Assembly (NCBI GenBank): GCA_013388855.1
Contig: JACAEM010000033.1
Coordinates: 1-64,000, forward strand
DNA from: Chloroflexota bacterium
GTDB taxonomy: Bacteria; Chloroflexota; Anaerolineae; Anaerolineales; Villigracilaceae
Length of the DNA: 64,000 bases
Direction: 5' to 3'
Made by a program: the position numbers and the translations under genes. The notes under the pieces were generated by a model. It saw nothing but the letters and a program-made list of their open reading frames with translations, had not been told where the DNA came from and did not search any database. This document shows positions 33,286 to 41,673 of the stretch, piece by piece. How positions within the stretch are numbered: the stretch's first letter is position 1; each line of letters begins with the position of its first letter.

Positions 33286-33557
33286 CCCAAAACGCAACGA
33301 CCGAGACGAGTACGCGGTCACTTCCCTGACAGGGAGAAGAGATCGAAGATTGAGAATCTCTTCCTGGGAAACCACGGAAAACCACTCGCGAGCGTAACGC
33401 GGAAAGCTTTCAGCAATCGGCTGTTGGCAAGTACGTTGAACGGATGGCTCCGTTATCGGCTGAAGAGATGTAAAGCGAGATACCATCTCGCTTTACAAAT
33501 CGGGTGGAACCGCGTGAATCCAATTCTCGCCCCGTGTTCGGGCGAGAATTTTTGTTT
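33286..33557 (+). promoter_or_regulatory. T-box leader of thrS
   Basis: The conserved T-box GGGTGGAACCGCG (33502-33514) sits just after a perfect stem III (GTAAAGCGAGAT 33470-33481 with ATCTCGCTTTAC 33485-33496). It is followed by an intrinsic terminator, AATTCTCGCCC (33522-33532) / GGGCGAGAATT (33540-33550) with TTTTTGTTT. Upstream sequence can form a stem I; ACC threonine triplets in GGGAAACCACGG (33371-33373) and at 33381-33383 are candidate specifiers. Uncharged tRNA-Thr should stabilise the antiterminator and turn on thrS. No separate promoter was settled, so read-through from the tRNA-Val promoter is possible. Confidence 0.88.
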
Positions 33558-33696
33558 AAGGCAGGAGGTCGCCATGACTCCCCACACTGGTCAGCGACAC
33601 GGAGGTCGTTTGCTCCAAAGAGCAGATGCCGCTTCTCCGGGGTCGCAAAAGCCAATCAAAGCGGCAACAAACCTACAGTCAAGAAAGGAAGCAAGA

Positions 33697-35493
33697 ATGT
33701 CGCAACAAGTTCAGGAAAAATACGAAGAGTCGCATCTTTATAAGATCCGCCATTCAGCGGCGCACGTCATGGCGCAGGCTGTCGTTGAACTGTTTCCCGA
33801 GGCTAAATATACGATCGGTCCTCCGGTCGAGAACGGGTTTTATTACGACTTTGACCTGTCGCATCATCTCACGCCCGAAGACCTGGAAGCCATTGAAAAA
33901 CGGATGCGCCAGATCGTGCAGGGCAAACATGAGTTTAAAAAGACGGTCATCTCCGCCGAGGAGGCGAAGAAAATCTTTGCCAACCAGCCCTATAAATTGG
34001 AATTGATCGAAGGCTTGGAAAAAGGCGGCTTCGATGAGTACGGCAATCCGCTTGATGAGAAGCCGGAGATTTCCATCTATCAGCACGACACGTTTACGGA
34101 CCTATGCCGCGGGCCTCATGTGGAAAATACGAAGGAGATCAAGCAGGATGCCTTCAAGCTGATGTCCGTTGCGGGCGCGTATTGGCGCGGCGACGAGAAG
34201 AACAAGATGTTGCAGCGCATCTATGGCACGGCGTGGGAAAAGGCGGAGGACCTCAAGCAGTATTTGTGGAAACTGGAAGAGGCGAAGAAGCGCGACCACC
34301 GCAGGCTGGGCAAGGAACTCGACCTGTTCAGCGTGTCGGAGGATGTCGGTCCGGGGTTGATCCTGTGGCATCCGAAGGGCGCCATGATCCGCGTGCTGGT
34401 GGAGGATTTCAGCCGCAATGCCCATTTGCAGGGCGGCTACGAGTGGGTGTTTTCCCCGCATATCGGGCGCGCCCACCTGTGGCAGACGTCGGGGCATCTC
34501 GATTTTTACAAGGAGAGCATGTATTCCCCGATGGACATCGAAGGCGAGGACTATTACGCCAAGCCGATGAATTGCCCGTTTCACATTCAGATCTTCAAAC
34601 ACCATACGCGCTCCTATCGCGACCTGCCGCGCCGCTACGCCGAATACGGCACGGTCTACCGCTACGAGCGGAGCGGCGTGCTGCACGGGCTGACGCGCGT
34701 GCGCGGCTTTACGCAGGACGACGCCCACATCTTCTGCCGACCCGACCAGGTGGAGGCGGAGATCAGCCGCGCGCTGGAGTTTTCGCTGTACGTCTTACGT
34801 TCGATGGGACTGACGGACTTCAAGGCGTATCTCTCCACAAAGCCCGAGAAATCCGTTGGCGACCCGGCGAAATGGGAGAAAGCCACCGAGGCGCTGCGGC
34901 GCGCCATCGAGGCGCACAACCTGCCCTATGAATTGGACGAAGGCGGCGGTGCGTTCTACGGTCCCAAGATCGACCTGAAAGTGATGGATGCGCTCGACCG
35001 TGAGTGGCAGCTCTCCACGATCCAATTCGACTTCAACCTGCCCGAGCGCTTCGGGCTGGAATACATCGGCGAGGACGGACAAGCCCATCAGCCGTACATG
35101 GTGCATCGCGCCCTGCTTGGCAGCATGGAACGGTTCTTCGGGGTGTTGATCGAACACTTCGGCGGCGCGTTCCCCGTCTGGATGGCGCCGGTGCAGGTGG
35201 TCGTCATCCCGATCGCGGACCGTCACCTGGAGTATGCCCGCGCGGTCGCGGATAACCTCCGCGCCGCGGGTCTGCGCGTGGAAGTGGACGAGCGCCCAGA
35301 ACGCATGAACGCCAAGATCCGCGACGCGCAAAACCAGAAGGTACCGTACATGCTGGTCCTGGGCGATCACGAAATGAACGCCGGGCAGGTATCCGTGCGG
35401 GTGCGGGATGGCAGCCAGCAGAACAATATTCCATCCGGTGAGTTCATTGCGCGTGCGAAGGATAGGATTGCCAGACGCGCGGCGGAGTTGTAA
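33697..35493 (+). CDS. thrS: Threonyl-tRNA synthetase lacking the N-terminal TGS domain
   Basis: The protein is 598 aa from ATG 33697 (AAGGAA upstream). It charges tRNA-Thr. The editing domain opens almost at once with IRHSAAHVMAQ, so the usual ~60-residue TGS domain is absent. Other parts are intact: the class II core with zinc ligands Cys in MNCPFHIQIF, His in DDAHIF and His in VHRALLGSMERF; motif 2 RYERSGVLHGLTRVRGF; and the C-terminal anticodon-binding domain (VQVVVIPIADRH onward). An alternative in-frame ATG at 33574 has a stronger AGGAGGT and would add 41 residues not resembling TGS. A T-box leader controls expression, and a strong terminator follows at 35501. Confidence 0.95.
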   Translation: MSQQVQEKYEESHLYKIRHSAAHVMAQAVVELFPEAKYTIGPPVENGFYYDFDLSHHLTPEDLEAIEKRMRQIVQGKHEFKKTVISAEEAKKIFANQPYKLELIEGLEKGGFDEYGNPLDEKPEISIYQHDTFTDLCRGPHVENTKEIKQDAFKLMSVAGAYWRGDEKNKMLQRIYGTAWEKAEDLKQYLWKLEEAKKRDHRRLGKELDLFSVSEDVGPGLILWHPKGAMIRVLVEDFSRNAHLQGGYEWVFSPHIGRAHLWQTSGHLDFYKESMYSPMDIEGEDYYAKPMNCPFHIQIFKHHTRSYRDLPRRYAEYGTVYRYERSGVLHGLTRVRGFTQDDAHIFCRPDQVEAEISRALEFSLYVLRSMGLTDFKAYLSTKPEKSVGDPAKWEKATEALRRAIEAHNLPYELDEGGGAFYGPKIDLKVMDALDREWQLSTIQFDFNLPERFGLEYIGEDGQAHQPYMVHRALLGSMERFFGVLIEHFGGAFPVWMAPVQVVVIPIADRHLEYARAVADNLRAAGLRVEVDERPERMNAKIRDAQNQKVPYMLVLGDHEMNAGQVSVRVRDGSQQNNIPSGEFIARAKDRIARRAAEL

Positions 35494-35500
35494 AATAGCC

Positions 35501-35551
35501 AACAGACCATGGGTGACGGAGGATTTTTGATCATCCATGGTCTGTTTTTTG
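35501..35551 (+). terminator. Intrinsic terminator of thrS
   Basis: 16-bp stem: AACAGACCATGGGTGA (35501-35516) with TCATCCATGGTCTGTT (35531-35546), one G-U pair, then TTTTTTG. Confidence 0.9.
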
Positions 35552-35615
35552 AACATCTTAACCAGAGATTCTTTTGGGGCTCGGTGGCTGTTTTAGACTC
35601 AATTGCTCACTTTTG

Positions 35616-35645
35616 TTGACGATTCCGCCGCCTTCATGGTATTAT
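35616..35645 (+). promoter_or_regulatory. Promoter of the infC-rpmI-rplT operon
   Basis: TTGACG (35616-35621), 18-bp spacer, TATTAT (35640-35645), giving a leader of about 50 nt. A small CCAGC/GCTGG hairpin (35658-35672) lies in that leader, where feedback control of this operon occurs in other bacteria. Confidence 0.6.
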
Positions 35646-35704
35646 CAGCCCGCTAAAAAACCAGCCAAGTGCTGGTCAACTGTTTTGAACTATAGGAGAA
35701 GCAT

Positions 35705-36277
35705 ATCAGCGCTACAGAATTTCGAGTCAATGAGGGCATCCGCGTCGCGGAAGTACGGCTGATTGGGCCGGATGGCAGTAACATCGGTGTTGTACCGATA
35801 CGCCAGGCTCTCCAGATCGCACGCGACGCCGAGCTGGATCTTGTAGAGGTTTCGCCGAACGCCACCCCGCCCGTTTGCCGTGTGATCGACTATGGCAAGT
35901 TCATCTACGAACGGGCAAAGAAGGATCGGGAGGCGCGCAAATCGCAGACCAAGATCGAAGTCAAGGAAATCCGCCTGCGCCCGAAGACAAATGAAGCGCA
36001 TCGCGGTTTCAAGGTGGATGATGCCCGGCGCTGGTTGTTGCAGGGGCACAAAGTCCGCGTAACGATCAAGTTCCGGGGGCGCGAGATGGACTACCCCGAG
36101 ATTGCGCTCGAAGACTTGAAAGAGATCGCCACCGCCCTGGCGGATGTGGCAGTGATCGAAGTGCCGCCGCAGATGGAAGGTCGCACGATGCTCGTGGTGA
36201 TGGCGCCCAGCAAAGGCGGCGCGAAAAAGAAAGAAAAGGGTGACCAGGCTCCGGCTGAGAAGGAAGCGCAAGCCTAG
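35705..36277 (+). CDS. infC: Translation initiation factor IF-3 with non-canonical AUC start
   Basis: The protein is 190 aa. The N-terminal domain (FRVNEGIRVAEVRLIGPDGSNIG), linker and C-terminal domain (IRLRPKTNEAHRGFKVDDARRWL) are complete. In frame, a TAG stands at 35693 and there is no ATG, GTG or TTG before FRVNE. The only start matching the AGGAG at 35694-35698 is ATC at 35705, six bases away. IF-3 genes in other bacteria use AUU or AUC so that IF-3, which rejects such codons, limits its own synthesis; the same is inferred here. A GTG at 35882 would remove the N-terminal domain. The Lys-rich tail (KKKEKGDQAPAEKEAQA) is an extension. rpmI and rplT follow. Confidence 0.93.
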   Translation: MSATEFRVNEGIRVAEVRLIGPDGSNIGVVPIRQALQIARDAELDLVEVSPNATPPVCRVIDYGKFIYERAKKDREARKSQTKIEVKEIRLRPKTNEAHRGFKVDDARRWLLQGHKVRVTIKFRGREMDYPEIALEDLKEIATALADVAVIEVPPQMEGRTMLVVMAPSKGGAKKKEKGDQAPAEKEAQA

Positions 36278-36368
36278 TCCCAAGCAAGTCCCAAAGATGT
36301 CGAAGAGTCCGCGGGCATGCATGAAGTCCGCGGTTTTTTGTCGAAATTTTTTGAAAGGAGTATCAGCA

Positions 36369-36599
36369 ATGCCTCGCAAAGCAAAGGCTGGCAAGACCAA
36401 ACTGAAGACCCACAAGGCGACGTCCAAGCGGTTTCGCTTGACCGGCTCCGGCAAGGTCGTGCGCACCAAAGGCGGCAAGAGCCACCTGCGCAGGAATACA
36501 TCCAAGCGCACCAAGGCTCAGTTGCCTGAAATGCACGAAGTAAAAGGACGCAAGATTATCAAGCGCGTGAAGCGCCTGGCGCCCAACATGGAAGCGTAA
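36369..36599 (+). CDS. rpmI: 50S ribosomal protein L35
   Basis: The protein is 76 aa, slightly longer than the usual 65 because of an extra C-terminal stretch (EVKGRKIIKRVKRLAPNMEA). The opening (MPRKAKAGKTKLKTHKATSK) and RFRLTGSGKV-R match L35. GAAAGGAG precedes the ATG. It lies between infC and rplT, the conserved order. Confidence 0.95.
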   Translation: MPRKAKAGKTKLKTHKATSKRFRLTGSGKVVRTKGGKSHLRRNTSKRTKAQLPEMHEVKGRKIIKRVKRLAPNMEA

Positions 36600-36696
36600 G
36601 CTCCGGACTATCGTATCCATCATGATTTGCGGCTTTCGGGTGTACACAACTGGCATGACCTGCCGACGCCCGCGAGTTTGCAGGAGGTATTAGGAA

Positions 36697-37038
36697 ATGC
36701 GTGTCAAGGGAGGCCCGCAAGGGCATCTACGTCATAAGAAAGTCTTAAAGATCACGAAAGGACAGCGCGGCGCGAAGCATCGCCTGTTCAAGCGAGCCAA
36801 CGAGGCCATGCTCAAGAGCCTCTGGTACGCGACCCGTGATCGCCGTGTGCGCAAGCGCGATCTGCGCAAGCTGTGGATCGCCCGCATCAACGCAGCGGCC
36901 CGCCTGAACGGCACCACCTACAGCAAGCTGGTGGCGGCGTTGAAGAAGGCAAACATCGAACTCAACCGCAAGATGTTGTCTGATCTGGCAATTCGCGACC
37001 CGCAGGCTTTCGCCGCCGTGGTCGCAAAGACAAAGTAA
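36697..37038 (+). CDS. rplT: 50S ribosomal protein L20
   Basis: The protein is 113 aa with the L20 features: a basic N-terminal helix region ([24 protein letters not shown]), then [23 protein letters not shown] and the globular C-terminus. AGGAGG precedes the ATG. In several bacteria L20 represses its own operon by binding the infC or rpmI leader; a matching site is not evident here. The operon ends at the terminator 37071-37104. Confidence 0.96.
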   Translation: MRVKGGPQGHLRHKKVLKITKGQRGAKHRLFKRANEAMLKSLWYATRDRRVRKRDLRKLWIARINAAARLNGTTYSKLVAALKKANIELNRKMLSDLAIRDPQAFAAVVAKTK

Positions 37039-37070
37039 GCACACAGGCAAGTTGGCAATTCGCAAATGAG

Positions 37071-37104
37071 CGTCCGGTGAGAGTTTTTCCCACCGGACGT
37101 TTTG
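37071..37104 (+). terminator. Intrinsic terminator of the rplT operon
   Basis: CGTCCGGTG (37071-37079) pairs with CACCGGACG (37091-37099), followed by TTTTGTTG. Confidence 0.88.
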
Positions 37105-37107
37105 TTG

Positions 37108-37113
37108 TAGAAT
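37108..37113 (+). promoter_or_regulatory. -10 element of the macrodomain gene; predicted leaderless
   Basis: TAGAAT is six bases before ATG 37120 and just after the rplT terminator. No Shine-Dalgarno; the -35 is weak (TTTTCC at 37085). Confidence 0.45.
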
Positions 37114-37119
37114 CACAAC

Positions 37120-37713
37120 ATGAATACCGTTCTCCTGGAACGTCCTCTTTCAACAGGTCAAACGCTACAGATCGTGCAGGGGGACATCACAGCGGAGGAG
37201 GTGGATGCCATCGTCAACGCGGCGAACGAGCAGCTACAGCACGGTGGTGGAGTGGCATGGGCGATCGCGAAAAAAGGCGGACCGGCGATCCAAAAGGAAT
37301 CCAACGACTGGATTCGGAAACATGGCACCGTCTCCCATTCGGCTCCCGCGTGGACCTCGGGCGGGCTCCTGCCTGCGAGATACGTGATCCACGCTGTGGG
37401 TCCGATCTGGGGTGACACCCAAAATGCGGGTGCAGGCAGCAGCAAAGATGTCCAATTAGCCGATGCCGTGACAGGCTCCCTGCGTGTGGCAGACGAACTA
37501 GAGTGTTCATCCATTGCCATGCCTGCCATTTCAACAGGGATCTTCGGTTTTCCCAAGGATCGCGCGGCAGGGATTATTTTTTCAGCCATTGAAAAATATT
37601 TTGAAGGGAATCCATCTTCGAGGATAAAAACCGTCAGGCTCATTTTGTTCGACCGCCCCAGCGTAGAGGTGTTCGTACAAATCTGGCAATCGAAGTGGGG
37701 TCAACAGGTGTGA
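37120..37713 (+). CDS. Macrodomain protein (ADP-ribose / O-acetyl-ADP-ribose hydrolase type)
   Basis: The protein is 197 aa, one macrodomain. ADP-ribose pocket motifs: VQGDITAEEVDAIVNAANEQLQHGGGVAWAI at residues 19-49, the HAVGPIW strand, and the PAISTGIFGFP phosphate loop. Such proteins remove ADP-ribose from proteins or split O-acetyl-ADP-ribose. Its TGA overlaps the GTG start of the TrmH-family gene (GTGA), so the two are translationally coupled, and that gene in turn overlaps a DUF711 gene. It forms a three-gene operon behind a -10 that implies a leaderless mRNA. Confidence 0.92.
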   Translation: MNTVLLERPLSTGQTLQIVQGDITAEEVDAIVNAANEQLQHGGGVAWAIAKKGGPAIQKESNDWIRKHGTVSHSAPAWTSGGLLPARYVIHAVGPIWGDTQNAGAGSSKDVQLADAVTGSLRVADELECSSIAMPAISTGIFGFPKDRAAGIIFSAIEKYFEGNPSSRIKTVRLILFDRPSVEVFVQIWQSKWGQQV

Positions 37714-38504
37714 TCACATCATCGCAAAACCCAAAGCTGAAACTCATCCGCGCCTTGATGGGTCGCGCTAAAGAACGCCGCGAAGCGAACGCGTTCGTTG
37801 TGGAGGGGGTGCGTCTGGTGGAAGAAGCCGTCAACGCGGGTTGGAAATTCCAGTTTGCGTTGTACACGGATGGCTTGAGCGAACGCGGCAGGGGGTTGCT
37901 CAACAAGCTGTTTTCCAGTCAGATCGATACTGAAGAGGTCGCTGGCGACCTGTTGCAAAAACTGAGTGACACCGAGACGCCGCAAGGTGTTCTGGCTGTC
38001 CTTGAATTTTCCCAATTTCCCATTCCCAATTCTCTTGATTTCGTCCTCGTCCCGGACCAGATCCGCGACCCGGGGAATCTGGGCACACTGCTCCGCTCTG
38101 CCGCGGCGGCGGGTGTTCAGGCTGTTTTGCTGCCTCCCGAAACGACAGATGCCTTTGCGCCAAAAGTCCTGCGCTCGGGGATGGGAGCACATTTCCGTTT
38201 GCCAATCCATTCCATGTCGTGGGGTGAGATTCATTCGGTTGGAAAGGTGGCAGGTTTACAAGTTTTTATTGCAGATATGGATGGGGCTTCCTGTTGGGAA
38301 ACAGACCTACGCCAACCGTTAGCTTTGATCGTTGGCGGCGAAGCGGAAGGGGTCAGTGAAGAGGCGCGCAAGCTGGTAACGCAGAAAATTTCCATCCCAA
38401 TGGCTGGGAATGTTGAGTCGCTGAACGCGGGGGTGGCGGGATCGGTGTTGATGTTTGAGGTGATGAGACAAAGATCATTGGACAACAGGCAGCAAATTAG
38501 ATGA
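37710..38504 (+). CDS. TrmH/SpoU-family RNA 2'-O-methyltransferase
   Basis: The protein is 264 aa with GTG start at 37710 overlapping the upstream stop; GTG 37695 is an alternative. The N-terminal substrate-binding domain begins ITSSQNPKLKLIRAL and contains FVVEGVRLVEEAV. The SPOUT knot shows LVPDQIRDPGNLGTLLRSAAAAGV, LIVGGEAEGVS and the C-terminal SIPMAGNVESLNAGVAGSVLMFE. It likely methylates a ribose in rRNA or tRNA. A short repeat (38005-38036) inserts FSQFPIPNS at the domain junction. The last 4 bp overlap the DUF711 start. Confidence 0.9.
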   Translation: MITSSQNPKLKLIRALMGRAKERREANAFVVEGVRLVEEAVNAGWKFQFALYTDGLSERGRGLLNKLFSSQIDTEEVAGDLLQKLSDTETPQGVLAVLEFSQFPIPNSLDFVLVPDQIRDPGNLGTLLRSAAAAGVQAVLLPPETTDAFAPKVLRSGMGAHFRLPIHSMSWGEIHSVGKVAGLQVFIADMDGASCWETDLRQPLALIVGGEAEGVSEEARKLVTQKISIPMAGNVESLNAGVAGSVLMFEVMRQRSLDNRQQIR

Positions 38505-39706
38505 AAATCCGCTCCATCACTTACTTTTGCAATCCAACATACCCTCTCAGTGAAAAAGTCTTGCAAAAGGCGGGAAAATTTCTTGCCAAAGCCAGGACCG
38601 CGTATGAAGCAGCGGGATACGAAGTGCAGACTGTGCGATTGGCAACGATTCCATTTCCCAGGTTACTGGGTACGGAGAACATCAACAAACTGCCGGAATA
38701 CACCAAATGGATCGCGGACATTGCGCAAGGACTGAACATCGGCTATGTGTCGCTGGGCCCTGCTCTGCCGGATTTGCCGCGCAGCTATGAGGTCATCCCT
38801 GAGGCGATCTTTGTGTCGAAGAATGTTTTCTTCAGCGGCGTGATGGCGGATAAGACGCGCGGCGTCGACCTGGCAGCTATTCGCGCCTGTGCGGAGGTCA
38901 TTGTCAAGTCCGCGACCATTGAGCCAGACGGATTCGCCAACCTGCAATTTGCCGCGCTGGCGAATGTGGAGGCAGGCGCGCCGTTCTTCCCGGCTGCTTA
39001 TCACAACCAGGATAAGCCTGCTTTCGCCATTGCCACTGAATCCGCGGATCTGGCGGTCAGCGCCTTTGAAAATGCAAAAAGCATTGAAGAAGGCAGAAAC
39101 AAACTGTCCAGCGAAATTGAAAGCCACGGAAAAAAATTGACCGAGATCGCTAGATCGCTGCGAGTCAAATTCCAAGGCATCGACTTTTCGCTGGCACCCT
39201 TCCCGGATGATGCTCATTCGCTGGGTAACGCTGTCGAAAAAATGGGCGTTCCCCGCATCGGATTGCACGGGTCGCTCGCCGCCGCTGCCATTCTGACCGA
39301 AGCCGTCTTCCGCGCAGGTATTTCCCTCACAGGCTTCAGCGGATTCATGCAACCGGTGCTGGAAGATTCCATCCTTGCCAGGCGCGCCGCCGAAGGGACG
39401 CTCACCATCAAGGATGCCCTGCTCTATTCCGCGGTTTGTGGCACCGGCTTGGACACTGTCCCTCTGCCGGGGGACACTACACCCGGACGACTGGTCCCCC
39501 TGTTGCTGGACTTGTGTGCGTTGGCATTACGACTCGATAAACCCCTCACGGCGCGGCTGATGCCCATTCCCGGCAAAAAGGCAGGCGACGAAACAAACTT
39601 CGATTTTGGCTTCTTTGCCAACAGCAAAGTGATGGATTTGGCTTCGGAAGAATTGCAGGCTTCCCTTGCCAGGAACAATACTTTTTATCTGCTCTCCCAC
39701 CGATGA
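38501..39706 (+). CDS. DUF711-family protein
   Basis: The protein is 401 aa. The start overlaps the methyltransferase stop (ATGA). The opening MKIRSITYFCNP and later segments LAPFPDDAHSLGNAVEKMG, GFSGFMQPVLEDSILARRAAEG and the GTGLDTVPLPGDTT loop resemble the DUF711/UPF0210 family, whose biochemical role is not established. No signal peptide or membrane span. The Gly-rich loops and conserved acidic residues suggest an enzyme, but no reaction is claimed. Coupling to an RNA methyltransferase and a macrodomain gene is the only functional hint. Confidence 0.8.
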   Translation: MKIRSITYFCNPTYPLSEKVLQKAGKFLAKARTAYEAAGYEVQTVRLATIPFPRLLGTENINKLPEYTKWIADIAQGLNIGYVSLGPALPDLPRSYEVIPEAIFVSKNVFFSGVMADKTRGVDLAAIRACAEVIVKSATIEPDGFANLQFAALANVEAGAPFFPAAYHNQDKPAFAIATESADLAVSAFENAKSIEEGRNKLSSEIESHGKKLTEIARSLRVKFQGIDFSLAPFPDDAHSLGNAVEKMGVPRIGLHGSLAAAAILTEAVFRAGISLTGFSGFMQPVLEDSILARRAAEGTLTIKDALLYSAVCGTGLDTVPLPGDTTPGRLVPLLLDLCALALRLDKPLTARLMPIPGKKAGDETNFDFGFFANSKVMDLASEELQASLARNNTFYLLSHR

Positions 39707-39786
39707 ATCTACCGTTAGATCTAAAAATCGTTAGAAAGTTTGCAAGTTGAAAAGCTTGAACGCTCCAACCTGCAAACTTGCAACCC

Positions 39787-41586
39787 CTAAACTCTCAACT
39801 TCCACATCTTGAACGGTTCATCGAAGCCTTTCAATTCCCCGGTAAACTGCATCAACGCGCTGGGAGGAATATTCTCCGCAATAAAATTTCGTATCTCAGG
39901 GTCATTGTAAAATTCCTCCGAGAAGATCAACTCGCCGCCCTTCGAGAAGCCGGGCAGTCGCGCAGCAATGTTGACCGTCGAACCGAAATAATCCAGACGG
40001 TCATTTAAGTTGACCACAATGCACGGACCTTTGTGCAATCCCACCTTCAACCAGAGCATGGGTTCGCCGTATTTGGCGATCTCGGTTTGGGCTTTCCATA
40101 CCGATTTCAAAGCATTGATGGGATGACGGAAAGTCGCCATCACCGCATCGCCCATCGTTTTGACGATCGCGCCGCCTTCTTCGGCAATGGCTTTTTCCAA
40201 CACTTCGAAATGCTCGCGCACGCGCCCAAAGGCGGAGGCATCGCCGATTTTGCGATACAAACGCGTCGAGTCGCGCAGGTCGGTGAACATCAGGGTCACA
40301 GAGCCGATGGAAATCTCCTCGCCGGGGCGAACCACTTCTGTCGCGAACAGGTCACGGAAGACCTGCAACGCAGTCACGTCCGCGGCGGTCGCGGCCTGGT
40401 CGCTCCAGGCGGTGCGTTCCAACTGAAAGGTTTGATCCGTCTCGGTCGCATTGATCAGGTTGAGGGTGGGAAGAAGCGAGACGTGTTGCGCTTCGGAGGG
40501 CCAGCCAAATTGCGAGACCCGCAGGTCGGCTTTTGTCCCGCCATTCACATCCGCATACAGAGAAACGGAACCGGGAGCTTTCGAAGCTCGCAAGGTATAA
40601 CGTCCTGCTTCGAGTTGCAGAGGCATGGGCAGGGAACGCAACGGGGCAATGCTTTGCGACATCACCACATGCGGCTGCAATTGCGGACTTCCCGCGCAGA
40701 ATGCCGCGCTGAACTCCACCCTCCGCACCGATGGGTTGGGTTTAAAAACCACCTCGATGTTGTGATCGAAATTCGCCGTGAAATCGATGCGGCAGGTATT
40801 GCAATGCGAATGTCCGCGCACCTCGCCAAGGTTGGTGTGTCCCTCCGCCGTGCCGCGGCAGGATGGACACAGCAAGTCCCAGGACATGTCGAGGATGCCG
40901 GCACGCGTGGCTCGCAGGAACAACTCGAGCACTGCGCGGCGATTCGCCCCCCAATGATCGGCAAGCGCGTACGGGCGAATCCTTTGGAGGGACAATTCGT
41001 CGGCTTGATCGAGAAATTCTTCAAGACGTTCCACCAGGGAACGATCCGTACCTTGACGGATCACCGCCTCGCTCTGCGACCGGAAACTGGCGCGTCCACC
41101 CGGAGTGAGTCCACGCTGGCGCGTCGATGTGAACAACGACGCGCCCTTTTTTACGATGCGGTCATACAAGCGGATGACTCTCTCGAACCTTCTCCTGGCA
41201 ACAATGCCGATCGCGATGGGAAGCCCCAATTGAGCGAGAAGATTGCCGGTCCACATCCAGGTCTGGTAATGAACGCGCGTCCCGCCTCCGGGAAGCGGAT
41301 CGAAATCCACATGTACGCGCATCTCATCGATGGGGCCTTTGCTGTATCGGCGGACAATGCCAAATGAATAGGGGTACGTCCACTCGAACGGTTCCTCCTC
41401 CCATTCCACCCTGATGATCGGGAGCCTCATGCGCATCTTTTTGGCGCCCATCACATTGCTGAGCATTTCCACCTCGGGCTGCCCCGTGTCGCGGTTGAAG
41501 CGATTCGTATCCGCCGCGAAGGGCCAGATCGCCTCCGGTGCAGATTGAATATCCCATTGCCAGGAGAAGTGGAATTCTTTTGTCAT
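39787..41586 (-). CDS. Class III adenylate cyclase with START-like and DUF5939 domains
   Basis: The protein is 599 aa from ATG 41586 (MTKEFHFSWQWDI); ATG 41670 would add 28 residues. Residues 1-160 look like a SRPBCC/START hydrophobic-ligand domain (QSAPEAIWPFAADTNRFN). The middle holds a zinc-ribbon-like CPSC...CNTC pair (about 240) as in DUF5939. Residues 425-599 are the cyclase: metal Asp in LMFTDLRDSTRLY, MGDAVMATF, and DYFGSTVNIAARL with the Asn/Arg pair. Substrate-selecting Lys before TMGD and Asp before YFG favour ATP over GTP. It is soluble and likely makes cAMP in response to a bound lipid or other small ligand. It is divergent from phoB. Confidence 0.88.
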   Translation of the reverse strand: MTKEFHFSWQWDIQSAPEAIWPFAADTNRFNRDTGQPEVEMLSNVMGAKKMRMRLPIIRVEWEEEPFEWTYPYSFGIVRRYSKGPIDEMRVHVDFDPLPGGGTRVHYQTWMWTGNLLAQLGLPIAIGIVARRRFERVIRLYDRIVKKGASLFTSTRQRGLTPGGRASFRSQSEAVIRQGTDRSLVERLEEFLDQADELSLQRIRPYALADHWGANRRAVLELFLRATRAGILDMSWDLLCPSCRGTAEGHTNLGEVRGHSHCNTCRIDFTANFDHNIEVVFKPNPSVRRVEFSAAFCAGSPQLQPHVVMSQSIAPLRSLPMPLQLEAGRYTLRASKAPGSVSLYADVNGGTKADLRVSQFGWPSEAQHVSLLPTLNLINATETDQTFQLERTAWSDQAATAADVTALQVFRDLFATEVVRPGEEISIGSVTLMFTDLRDSTRLYRKIGDASAFGRVREHFEVLEKAIAEEGGAIVKTMGDAVMATFRHPINALKSVWKAQTEIAKYGEPMLWLKVGLHKGPCIVVNLNDRLDYFGSTVNIAARLPGFSKGGELIFSEEFYNDPEIRNFIAENIPPSALMQFTGELKGFDEPFKMWKLRV

Positions 41587-41673
41587 CGGATAATAAGATG
41601 AGGAAGTTGGTCTGAATTTTACAGCGAAGCGGGTGAAAATTCCATTACGATACTCATCCAAAGTTCCCATCCT

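Noticed and set aside
40033-41367. 444-codon plus-strand frame over the adenylate cyclase
   Set aside because: Antisense shadow with no start signal; the cyclase motifs are on the minus strand.
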